6,651 nucleotides of DNA from Thermoplasmata archaeon (lineage in GTDB: Archaea > Thermoplasmatota > Thermoplasmata > Thermoplasmatales > Thermoplasmataceae). Positions 1 to 5,186 of the stretch are shown here, one piece after another. The stretch spans positions 1 to 6,651 of the forward strand of contig JAJZKX010000104.1 in assembly GCA_021850745.1 (NCBI GenBank). The letters are read 5' to 3'. The notes beneath the pieces are model-generated. The model had not been told where the DNA came from. It searched no databases and saw only the letters and a program-made list of their open reading frames with translations. The position numbers and the translations under genes were made by a program. The first letter of the stretch is position 1, and the number at the start of each line of letters is the position of its first letter.

Positions 1-250
1 ATTCTATCTCTGTCCTTACGCCATCAGGATCTGGCAATTTCTTTACAGATCCCGGGAATTCCAGATCGAAAGCGGGCCATCCGCAACCAGCGTCAAATTT
101 AGCTTCTGAAGAATAGAGTGGTTGCCCACACCTTTTGCACACATAAGTCCCTTTCTTAAAGAAATCATCATATTTCCCTGTAAAGGGATATTCTGTGCCC
201 CTGTGGACTATTACCCTTTCTTCTTCCCTTGTCAATTTCTTCAATTCCAT
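1..250 (-). CDS. msrB: Peptide-methionine (R)-S-oxide reductase MsrB, N-terminal part (3' end outside window)
   Basis: Reduces the R-epimer of methionine sulfoxide in proteins, a cytoplasmic oxidative-damage repair step. The 83 visible residues begin MELKKLTREE, have TEYPFTGKYDDFF at 19-31, then CKRC at 38-41 (first half of the usual four-Cys zinc site), and the family signature KFDAGCGWPAF at 51-61. The second CxxC and the catalytic Cys region near the C-terminus would lie beyond the window edge, so completeness and activity cannot be judged. MsrB proteins are usually about 130-150 residues, so a little over half is present. The ATG at 250 is chosen because family members start close to this point and a TATA-like box lies about 25 nt upstream; no Shine-Dalgarno is seen, so a leaderless mRNA is likely. 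It is divergent from the alcohol dehydrogenase, with tRNA-Gly between them. Family assignment is firm. Confidence 0.95.
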   Translation of the reverse strand, partial: MELKKLTREEERVIVHRGTEYPFTGKYDDFFKKGTYVCKRCGQPLYSSEAKFDAGCGWPAFDLEFPGSVKKLPDPDGVRTEIE

Positions 251-269
251 ATCTATATATGTTTTTTCA

Positions 270-278
270 ATATTTAAT
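270..278 (-). promoter_or_regulatory. TATA-like box of msrB
   Basis: On the minus strand this reads ATTAAATA. It is centred about 25 nt before the msrB ATG at 250, the spacing expected for transcription starting at the A of the start codon. A second AT-rich string (ATATATAG, 251-258) lies too close to the ATG to serve as the TATA box of a leaderless transcript. Confidence 0.5.
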
Positions 279-288
279 CATAAATAAG

Positions 289-303
289 TTGTATTTGATA
301 CAA
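289..303. promoter_or_regulatory. 15-bp palindrome upstream of msrB, candidate operator
   Basis: A perfect inverted repeat, TTGTAT-ttg-ATACAA, lies just upstream of the msrB TATA-like box, 39-53 bases before the ATG. The position suits an activator or repressor of msrB. No regulator is encoded in the window, so the function is inferred from symmetry and position only. Confidence 0.35.
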
Positions 304-369
304 ATTTAAGGTTAGGTATTTCAGCGGGAGGCATTGTTGTGCCATAATTCATAAGAATAATAGAAAAAA

Positions 370-415
370 TATGCGCATAAAGCAGCCAATTCCGTTATCA
401 TGCCCGCAGCATGAT
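370..415. repeat. Palindrome and hairpin in the msrB / tRNA-Gly gap
   Basis: TATGCGCATA (370-379) is a perfect 10-bp palindrome. ATCATGC (397-403) and GCATGAT (409-415) form a 7-bp perfect stem with a 5-nt loop, followed on the plus strand by TTTTCT. On the minus strand the tRNA-Gly transcript would meet a U-rich stretch (rc of 426-440) before this hairpin. These may be transcript-end structures or protein sites. No supported gene lies between 251 and 456. Confidence 0.35.
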
Positions 416-456
416 TTTCTATCTTAAAAAGAAAATGAATTAATTTTTGTTTTTAT

Positions 457-527
457 GCGGAAACCGGGATTCGAACCCGGGTTAAGGGCTTGGGAAGCCC
501 CTGTGATAACCACTACACTATTCCCGC
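457..527 (-). tRNA. tRNA-Gly (anticodon CCC)
   Basis: A complete 71-nt cloverleaf. The acceptor stem is GCGGGAA/TTTCCGC with one G-T pair. The anticodon stem is GGGGC/GCCCT around loop TTCCCAA, giving anticodon CCC (492-494 on the plus strand), which decodes GGG. The T arm is CCGGG-TTCGAAT-CCCGG. There is no intron and no encoded CCA, so CCA would be added after transcription, as is usual in archaea. The gene is divergent from the alcohol dehydrogenase downstream on the plus strand. Confidence 0.97.
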
Positions 528-548
528 AATTTAGCCTCAATCACATAT

Positions 549-557
549 TATTATAAA
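549..557 (-). promoter_or_regulatory. TATA-like box of tRNA-Gly
   Basis: The minus strand reads TTTTATAAT here, about 25 nt before the first base of the mature tRNA at 527. That fits an archaeal promoter initiating at or very near the tRNA 5' end. Confidence 0.5.
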
Positions 558-590
558 AGAAATTTGGTAGCTCACTTTAATTGGGAAAGC

Positions 591-599
591 CTTAAATAA
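591..599 (+). promoter_or_regulatory. TATA-like box of the alcohol dehydrogenase gene
   Basis: CTTAAATAA is centred about 25 nt upstream of the ATG at 620 but only about 13 nt upstream of the ATG at 608. An archaeal TATA box directs initiation about 25 nt downstream, so the mRNA would begin near 620. This makes 620 the likely start codon of a leaderless transcript. Confidence 0.5.
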
Positions 600-619
600 T
601 TTTTAGTATGATCAAAATT

Positions 620-1591
620 ATGAAAGCTATGATCCTTGACAAGCAGAAAAAAATAGAAGACAATCCGCTAAAATACAAAGAATTTGATAAGCCGGAGATA
701 AAGAGTGGACAGGTGGTTGTAAAAGTTCAAGCTAACGGCGTATGCCACAGTGATCTGCATATTGTAGAAGGAGACATTCCACTGGGCCACGAACTTTTCC
801 CAATAATTCCGGGGCATGAGATAGTTGGAGAGGTTGTAGAATCAAAAAGCAACATTCAGGTAGGAGAAAGAGTAGGAATAGGGTGGTTCTATTCTGCATG
901 CGGAAAATGCGAATACTGTATTTCAGGCAGGGAGAACTTATGCCCCTATGCGACAGTAACCGGAATCAACCACAAAGGAGGGTATTCCGAATTTGCTGCA
1001 CTTGATTCTAATTATGTTACCAAAATACCTGATAACATGGACAGTGCAGAAGCAGCTCCCCTATTCTGTGCAGGCATTACTGCCTATTCTGCAGTGAAGA
1101 AGCTCAATGTCAGCCCAAATGACAGAATTGCGGTCTTTGGAATAGGTGGACTGGGTTTTTATGGCCTCCAGATGGTAAAACTGATGGGCGGGAAGGCATG
1201 TGCAATAACAAGATCTCATCCCGAAGTGGCAGAAAAAGCTGAAGCATATGAAATATCAGATAAACCTGCTGGAAAATATGATGGCGCCATTGTATTTGCA
1301 CCAAACAGCGGTCTTGTTGAAACTGCTGTTTCCTCGGTAAAAAGCGGAAAGACAATTGTTGTTCCTGCTATAATGGATAAAATTAGCATACCGTTCGGCA
1401 GTTTCATGTGGGAAAAGAATGTCACAAGTGTTGCAAGCGGCCTCAGAAAAGAAGCAAGAGCAGTTCTGGATATAGCATCATCAGGGGGATTAATTTCAAT
1501 GGTTCACACAGATAAACTTAGTTCTGCGAATGAAGTGCTGGGCAAATTAAAGCAGGGAAAAGTTAAGGGAAGAGAAGTTCTGATCCCATAA
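620..1591 (+). CDS. Zinc-dependent alcohol dehydrogenase (MDR superfamily)
   Basis: Cytoplasmic NAD(P)-dependent oxidoreductase interconverting an alcohol and an aldehyde or ketone; the natural substrate cannot be read from sequence. Numbered from the ATG at 620 (323 aa), the N-terminal GroES-like domain has catalytic-zinc ligand C42 in VCHSDLH, GHE at 65-67 (H66), and C150 in LFCAGITAY. The structural zinc site is complete: C94, C97, C100, C108. A Rossmann motif GIGGLG (174-179) starts the coenzyme domain. After the second strand comes ITRS, where an Arg could favour NADPH, but this is weak. Typical members are about 340 aa, so it is slightly short but intact. The longer ATG at 608 adds only MIKI and would lie upstream of the predicted transcription start, and MKAMILD at 620 resembles usual family N-termini. 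It appears monocistronic and converges on glutamate dehydrogenase. Confidence 0.95.
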   Translation: MKAMILDKQKKIEDNPLKYKEFDKPEIKSGQVVVKVQANGVCHSDLHIVEGDIPLGHELFPIIPGHEIVGEVVESKSNIQVGERVGIGWFYSACGKCEYCISGRENLCPYATVTGINHKGGYSEFAALDSNYVTKIPDNMDSAEAAPLFCAGITAYSAVKKLNVSPNDRIAVFGIGGLGFYGLQMVKLMGGKACAITRSHPEVAEKAEAYEISDKPAGKYDGAIVFAPNSGLVETAVSSVKSGKTIVVPAIMDKISIPFGSFMWEKNVTSVASGLRKEARAVLDIASSGGLISMVHTDKLSSANEVLGKLKQGKVKGREVLIP

Positions 1592-1640
1592 GCCCTCAGC
1601 GTTATTTGTAAAATAAATTCATTCTAATGGAAGTGGCAAT

Positions 1641-1652
1641 TTAATTTTTTTT
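1641..1652 (+). terminator. T-rich terminator of the alcohol dehydrogenase gene
   Basis: TTAATTTTTTTT, with eight consecutive T, lies about 50 nt after the stop codon. Archaeal RNA polymerase terminates at such T-runs without needing a hairpin, and none is seen here. Confidence 0.55.
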
Positions 1653-1664
1653 CAAAAGAATACT

Positions 1665-1680
1665 AAAAAAAGAAAAAAAA
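1665..1680 (-). terminator. T-rich terminator of glutamate dehydrogenase
   Basis: On the minus strand the sequence just after the gdhA stop is eight T, a C, then seven T. It sits back to back with the plus-strand T-run at 1645-1652, giving a compact two-way terminator between the convergent genes. Confidence 0.55.
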
Positions 1681-1689
1681 GGAGGTACT

Positions 1690-2940
1690 TCAGTACCATC
1701 CTCTGGCTTTCATTGCGTCAGCAACTCTTCTTATAGAAATTATATAAGCCCCGGTTCTTGGATCTACCTTATATTTCTCAGCAGTTGCCAGAACATCCTC
1801 AGCTGCGACTGTCATCTTTTTGTCCAGCCTCTCATACACTTCATCTTTAGTCCAGTAATATCCACCGATATTTTGAACCCATTCAAAGTAGGATGTTGTA
1901 ACTCCGCCTGCGTTTGCCAGGAAATCTGGAAGAACAAGCACTCCCTTCTTGTAAAGAATTTCATCAGCTTCTGGTGTAGTAGGCCCGTTCGCAAGCTCAA
2001 GCACAATTTTTGCCTTAATCTTGTCAGCGTTCTTTCCGGTTATCTGGTTTTCAATTGCTGCAGGTATAAGTATATCAACACCAAGCTCAAGAAGATCTTC
2101 ATTTGTGATATTCTTGGTGCCCGCCAGTCCCTGAACTGTTCCGGCTTTCTGCTTGTGCTTTAGAATTTCGTTAAAATCGAGTCCCTTTTCTGAGTAAATT
2201 CCTCCTTTCGTGTCAGAGATAGCAACTACTTTTGAGCCAAAATGTTCCTTTACAAGGGTCATAGCAAACTGCCCGGCATTTCCAAAGCCCTGAACTGCAA
2301 CGGTTGCCTTTGAAAGATCAACTCCTTTCTTTTTCGCTCCTACCTTAAGGACATACATGCCGCCTTTTGCAGTTGCGTCTCCTCTTCCCTGTGAACCGCC
2401 TAATGTTAAAGGTTTGCCAGTAATCACTCCAGGCGCGGATCTTCTTGAAATTATTTCATATTCATCCATCATCCAGGCCATTATCTGAGGAGTGGTATAT
2501 ACATCAGGTGCTGGCACATCGACTTCAGGGCCTATGAAATCTCCAACTGCCCTCACATAAGCTCTGCTCAATCTTTCCAGTTCAGCAGGGCTCATTTCCT
2601 TGGGGTTGCATATAATTCCGCCCTTTGCCCCTCCCATTGGGACATCAACAACTGCGGTTTTCCAGGTCATCCAGGCTGATAGAGCTTTTACCGTTGAAAG
2701 GGTTTCTTCCGGGTGGAACCTTATCCCTCCCTTTACGGGCCCTCTTGCATTATTGTAGTGAACCCTGAAACCTCTGAACGTCTTAACCTTGCCATTATCC
2801 ATCCTGACTGGCAAACTAACTTCCAAAATTTGTTGGGGAGTTTTCAAAATATCCAGAGCATCCTGCTCCAATTTCATAACTTTCGCCGCCTTTTCCAATT
2901 GCTTAACAGCAATGTCAAAAGAATCTAAATCTTCGACCAT
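1690..2940 (-). CDS. gdhA: Glutamate dehydrogenase (hexameric, NAD(P)-dependent)
   Basis: Reversibly deaminates glutamate to 2-oxoglutarate and ammonium, linking amino-acid use to the TCA cycle in the cytoplasm. At 416 residues it matches the usual archaeal hexameric length of about 415. The dimerisation/substrate domain carries VKGGIRFHP (69-77, substrate Lys70), Lys94 in WMTWKTA, and the active-site PMGGAKGG (101-108, catalytic Lys106). APDV (144-147) supplies the conserved Asp146. The Rossmann motif QGFGNAG (217-223) follows, with ISDTKGG (241-247) after the second strand; the Asp there does not settle NAD versus NADP. The C-terminal [13 protein letters not shown] segment is typical. Unlike its neighbours it has a clear Shine-Dalgarno (GAAGGTGA, 2945-2952) 4 nt before the ATG, so translation is leadered. 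ridA lies upstream on the same strand, 134 nt away, and a separate TATA-like box suggests independent transcription. All key residues are present. Confidence 0.97.
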   Translation of the reverse strand: MVEDLDSFDIAVKQLEKAAKVMKLEQDALDILKTPQQILEVSLPVRMDNGKVKTFRGFRVHYNNARGPVKGGIRFHPEETLSTVKALSAWMTWKTAVVDVPMGGAKGGIICNPKEMSPAELERLSRAYVRAVGDFIGPEVDVPAPDVYTTPQIMAWMMDEYEIISRRSAPGVITGKPLTLGGSQGRGDATAKGGMYVLKVGAKKKGVDLSKATVAVQGFGNAGQFAMTLVKEHFGSKVVAISDTKGGIYSEKGLDFNEILKHKQKAGTVQGLAGTKNITNEDLLELGVDILIPAAIENQITGKNADKIKAKIVLELANGPTTPEADEILYKKGVLVLPDFLANAGGVTTSYFEWVQNIGGYYWTKDEVYERLDKKMTVAAEDVLATAEKYKVDPRTGAYIISIRRVADAMKARGWY

Positions 2941-2944
2941 TTAT

Positions 2945-2985
2945 TCACCTTCTGGTACAGACCGTATTACAAAGAGCTTTTAAAG
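2945..2985 (-). promoter_or_regulatory. Promoter and ribosome binding site of gdhA
   Basis: On the minus strand CTTTAAAAG (2977-2985) is the best TATA-like box, predicting transcription start near 2955. GAAGGTGA (2945-2952) then forms a strong Shine-Dalgarno 4 nt before the ATG at 2940. A short leader with a Shine-Dalgarno sets this gene apart from the leaderless-looking starts elsewhere in the window. Confidence 0.5.
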
Positions 2986-3019
2986 GTTTTAGGATTTTAT
3001 AAACCTATTACAATAAAGT

Positions 3020-3036
3020 ATGTTATATTTTAACAT
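3020..3036. repeat. Inverted repeat between ridA and gdhA
   Basis: ATGTTA-tattt-TAACAT is a perfect 6-bp inverted repeat with a 5-nt loop in a very AT-rich gap. It is 39 nt past the ridA stop and about 35 nt upstream of the gdhA TATA-like box. It could be a weak ridA transcript-end structure or a gdhA operator; neither can be shown. Confidence 0.3.
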
Positions 3037-3074
3037 TCATAATTTATTATCTCAAATTAAAATAAATGTAATAA

Positions 3075-3443
3075 TTAATCTGTGATTGCGGTTACTTCGA
3101 GTTCCACAAGTGTTACATCATTTGGAAATTCACAAACTACTGTTGTACGTGCTGGTGAAGCTTTAGCAAAAGTCTCCTGGAATAACTTATTCATCTGTTC
3201 AAAGTCTTCCTGCCTTTTGATAAAAACAACAACCCTCACAATATTTTTCATTGATGAATTGCTTTTGCCGAGAATTTTCTCAACGTTGGAAGCTGCCCTC
3301 CTGAACTGCTCTTCAAACGAGTTGTTTCCGTCTTTTTTAACTCCAAGCTGCCCTGATAAAAACACCATTGAATTTACAACAACGCTGTGAGAATAGGGGC
3401 CAGCCCTGCCAAGCTCTTCCACCACTATGCTTTTCTTATCCAT
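3075..3443 (-). CDS. ridA: RidA family (YjgF/YER057c/UK114) reactive enamine/imine deaminase
   Basis: Small cytoplasmic protein, trimeric in the family, that hydrolyses reactive 2-aminoacrylate-type enamines and imines released by PLP enzymes, protecting metabolism and releasing ammonium. Counting from the ATG at 3443 (122 aa), it has GPYSHSV (15-21), FLSGQLG (28-34), the conserved SPARTTV (96-102) with Arg99, which binds the substrate carboxylate in characterised members, and VELEVTA (113-119) with conserved Glu114. Length is close to the usual 125-130 residues. An ATG at 3464 would add seven residues (MQLLSWI) that family members normally lack. CTTAATAAA at 3464-3472 is the right distance for a leaderless start at 3443 and overlaps that upstream ATG. 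It lies upstream of gdhA on the same strand; both act in nitrogen metabolism, but co-regulation is inference. Classical RidA versus another subfamily is not resolved. Confidence 0.93.
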   Translation of the reverse strand: MDKKSIVVEELGRAGPYSHSVVVNSMVFLSGQLGVKKDGNNSFEEQFRRAASNVEKILGKSNSSMKNIVRVVVFIKRQEDFEQMNKLFQETFAKASPARTTVVCEFPNDVTLVELEVTAITD

Positions 3444-3463
3444 GATCCAAGAAAGTAATTGCA

Positions 3464-3490
3464 TTTATTAAGAGTACGCATACTTATAAT
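3464..3490 (-). promoter_or_regulatory. TATA-like boxes of ridA
   Basis: Two candidates exist on the minus strand. CTTAATAAA (3464-3472) is centred about 25 nt before the ATG at 3443 and closely resembles the CTTAAATAA box of the alcohol dehydrogenase gene. ATTATAAG (3483-3490) would instead start transcription near 3461, leaving a short leader without a Shine-Dalgarno. The first is preferred. Confidence 0.4.
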
Positions 3491-4099
3491 GAATTCAGAT
3501 TTTGATCTTCCAGGGTAATCAAAATCAAGAGCTATGAAGTGCGTAGACAAGAAACAAAGGAGCAGAGTCTGAGATTTTATTTCAAACTATAAAATCACTG
3601 AAAAATCAAATTTTAGTGTGGATTTTTTGTCTTAAATAATTTCTCTTTCTACATTTGAGAAAATAGTCTTCTCAAATTCAAGTTTCTTGATTAATCCAAA
3701 TTAGGCCTTTTCAACAAAGCCTTTTGAATTCTAAATCCTGGCTTCCAAACTAATTTCTCAACTCAATCTCAATACACTTCTTGCATGCGGGGAGATGTGG
3801 AATAGTAAGTGAGAAATGCCAAGCTTGAAAGCCTCAATATTAAGAAGATTAACTTAGCAGACCGAGAAGACTGAGTTTGAGAAGTAAGAAAAGAAGCCTG
3901 CTGAGGAATTCACGCTTGATTTCATGTCTTATAGTAAGAGGGCACTTTCCTTCCACAATCTTAACCTTCGCTGATGAAATAAAACCACTTCCGCGATACT
4001 AACTGCTTTTCTTTTTGACAATGATTAATTGTAAATTTAAGCCATGGGTTAAAATAAAAAAAGAATAAAGATGTTTAATTCCAGTTCGATAATAAGTTA
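3491..4099. other. 609-bp gene-free stretch
   Basis: No convincing gene is visible on either strand; stop codons are frequent in all frames I read. The first third holds the inverted-repeat cluster. The longest open stretch I found is on the minus strand between stops at about 3998 and 3849 (about 49 codons). It has no ATG; it starts with a basic, protein-like run (SAKVKIVEGKCP, then TIRHEIKREF) and ends in a Leu-rich tail. It could be debris of a gene or chance. No tRNA, CRISPR repeat or transposon ends are recognised. Candidates are a degraded insertion or an unrecognised structured RNA. Confidence 0.5.
3498..3690. repeat. Cluster of five short inverted repeats
   Basis: Within 193 bases there are five perfect inverted repeats: GATTTTGAT/ATCAAAATC (3498-3506 / 3518-3526, 11-nt loop); GATTTTAT/ATAAAATC (3573-3580 / 3589-3596, 8-nt loop); AAAAATC/GATTTTT (3601-3607 / 3621-3627, 13-nt loop); TTTGAGAA/TTCTCAAA (3654-3661 / 3669-3676, 7-nt loop); and TCAAG/CTTGA (3678-3682 / 3686-3690, 3-nt loop). 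The first three are built on the same GATTTT/AAAATC unit in alternating orientation. They could fold as a chain of hairpins in RNA from either strand, or be a patch of protein sites. No matching coding frame is visible. The function is unknown. Confidence 0.5.
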
Positions 4100-4216
4100 T
4101 TACTTTTTCTTTGATGCATTTCCCCTTCCTTTCCCAGATGGTTTTCCACTTGTGCTGGGATAGTTTGGATTGGGTGGTGGAGGAGGAGGTGGAGCCTTTG
4201 AGCCTTTCTTTCCCAT
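4100..4216 (-). CDS. Small Pro/Lys-rich protein of 38 residues, function unknown
   Basis: The ORF starts at ATG 4216 and encodes a 38-residue basic, low-complexity peptide. It has a MGKKGSKA start, seven consecutive prolines (9-15), a central NPNYPSTSGKPSGKGRGN (16-33), and a triple-Lys end (36-38). There is no signal peptide, membrane segment or Cys, and it is probably disordered. A Shine-Dalgarno-like GAGGT (4222-4226) lies 5 nt before the ATG and an AT-rich promoter-like stretch lies further upstream, supporting translation. The NPNxPSTSGKPSGxGRGN core recalls short uncharacterised proteins I have seen in prokaryotic genomes, but that is memory and unverified here. It lies 157 nt downstream of the broken nuclease-like gene on the same strand, so the two may form a unit. 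No function is assigned. Confidence 0.6.
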   Translation of the reverse strand: MGKKGSKAPPPPPPPNPNYPSTSGKPSGKGRGNASKKK

Positions 4217-4221
4217 TTTTT

Positions 4222-4250
4222 ACCTCAAGTATATAATTCCATTTAATTAA
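4222..4250 (-). promoter_or_regulatory. Ribosome binding site and AT-rich promoter region of the 38-residue ORF
   Basis: GAGGT (4222-4226 on the minus strand) is a plausible Shine-Dalgarno 5 nt before the ATG at 4216. Upstream lie ATTATATA (about 4229-4236) and a TAATTAATTAA run (about 4242-4252), either of which could be a TATA element. The spacing of the first is short and the choice is uncertain. Confidence 0.35.
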
Positions 4251-4366
4251 TTAATTTTACTTTACTGCAGGTTTAAGAAATAAACATGAGTTTGATCACA
4301 CATTGTACTATCCATACCAGATATATGGGACACAGTCGTTAAAATGACTAACTAAACTACATTGAT

Positions 4367-4390
4367 ATGAGTCTTATTTGACAGACTCAT
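4367..4390. repeat. 8-bp hairpin spanning the stop codon of the nuclease-like gene
   Basis: ATGAGTCT (4367-4374) and AGACTCAT (4383-4390) are perfect inverted repeats with an 8-nt loop containing most of the stop codon. In the minus-strand mRNA this forms a stem over the last codons and the stop. No T-run follows directly, so it is not a standard terminator; an mRNA-stabilising structure or a protein site are alternatives. Confidence 0.45.
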
Positions 4391-4863
4391 CTCTTTTATT
4401 GAGTAAATTTTCTAATTTTTCCCACTTATCAAGTTGTTGTTCAACGTCTATAACCTTTATTCCAATTCCCTTATTGCGACTATCTTTCCATATCGGAGTG
4501 TGATTATCTTTTGGGTCCACTCCTGCATATTTTGGATTATTCTTTATACCATCTAGATTAGGTAACATATTTCTCCATTCCAAGGCTGTCATTATATAGA
4601 AATTCGGTTTTTCACACAATTCCTTTTTCGTGAAATCCACAAAAATGAGTAGATGGACCCCCTCGTCCGGTATTCCTTTTATCCAGGTCCATTTATCTAT
4701 CGTTTTTGACGTCACTTCAACCTTTACATAGGTTCCATCAGAGTAGACTAGTATGTCCTGCCTCTTTCCGATTTCCGTAGGTAAGATGTGCAAAATGTCC
4801 CCTCCTGCAGATCTCACTTGCTACTGCATATTTACCTGCTAAGCCAACGTGTCCCTTTTCCAT
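4374..4863 (-). pseudogene. PD-(D/E)XK nuclease-like protein, interrupted by a single-base frameshift near 4764
   Basis: From ATG 4863 the first frame reads MEKGHVGLAGKYAVASEI, then CRRGHFAHLTYGNRK to residue 33, and soon stops. Skipping one base near 4764 joins it to RQDILV in the downstream frame, giving 162 residues. The joined protein resembles a family of about 160-residue uncharacterised nuclease-like proteins: a GLAGxYxVAxE-xRRG helix with Glu17, GNxxxxDILV with Asp36, a YVKVEVTSK strand (46-53), LIFVDF (72-77), FYIM (88-91), and a C-terminal DKWEKLENLL. The usual (E/Q)xK is EVT here (49-51), with Lys two residues later, so catalysis is uncertain. The start at 4863 is supported by ATTTTAAAGA (4883-4892) at leaderless spacing. 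The GTG at 4817 in the downstream frame would yield a 147-residue protein with a non-family N-terminus and is probably not used. Causes could be a real mutation, recoding or a sequencing error. The role (defence, mobile DNA, repair) is unknown. Confidence 0.7.
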
Positions 4864-5186
4864 ACAAAATTCAATTGATATGTCTTTAAAATTCTTGCTA
4901 CACCCTAAATAAGCATTATCTCATTATCTATGATTGAACATAATAATTCTCATATTTAACCAATCGATCGATATTTTCTAATAAATTCTTGATTTCTTAC
5001 ACTTGCTCAATCTCATCGAGAAAGCATTGGTGTTACTGTTATTTGCACGAGATGGAACGATAATTCTGCTCTTTTCTGGTTCGACAAAGATTCATCCTTT
5101 AACACTCAGTGAATATTACATTAGAAAACCAAAACATCGTTACAATTGTATATGATAAGGTTTAGAAATAGAACAAAGCTATAAGT
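4864..5186. other. Gene-free stretch between the nuclease-like gene and tRNA-Tyr
   Basis: No supported gene is visible. It holds the nuclease-like gene's promoter, an exact tandem duplication of CATTATCT (4914-4921 and 4922-4929), and a 10-bp palindrome ATCGATCGAT (4963-4972). A plus-strand frame is open for about 58 codons (roughly 4987-5160) but lacks an ATG, a ribosome site and any recognisable motif, so it is not called. Confidence 0.5.
4883..4892 (-). promoter_or_regulatory. TATA-like box of the nuclease-like gene
   Basis: ATTTTAAAGA on the minus strand is centred 25 nt before the ATG at 4863. The same spacing is seen before msrB, adh, ridA and the GH15 gene. It argues that the gene's original start is 4863, not the GTG at 4817. 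Confidence 0.5.

Noticed and set aside
608..622. Alcohol dehydrogenase starting at ATG 608
   Set aside because: It adds only MIKI and lies upstream of the predicted transcription start; 620 fits family N-termini and promoter spacing.
1110..1425. Minus-strand ORFs inside the alcohol dehydrogenase gene
   Set aside because: They are antisense shadows of a well-conserved gene with no promoter or homology of their own.
3075..3464. RidA starting at the upstream ATG 3464
   Set aside because: The extra MQLLSWI is not usual for the family, and this ATG lies within the TATA-like box that best explains a start at 3443.
3535..3573. Plus-strand 12-codon ORF beginning MKCVDKKQRS
   Set aside because: Too short, no promoter at the proper spacing and no known motif; treated as chance.
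3971..4020. TGATGA near 3972 as the C box of a C/D-box guide RNA
   Set aside because: No CTGA D box follows at a suitable distance and no terminal stem is visible.
4987..5160. Plus-strand frame open for about 58 codons with a protein-like reading
   Set aside because: It has no ATG, no Shine-Dalgarno or correctly spaced TATA box, and no motif I recognise. It begins right after a stop codon and could be chance.
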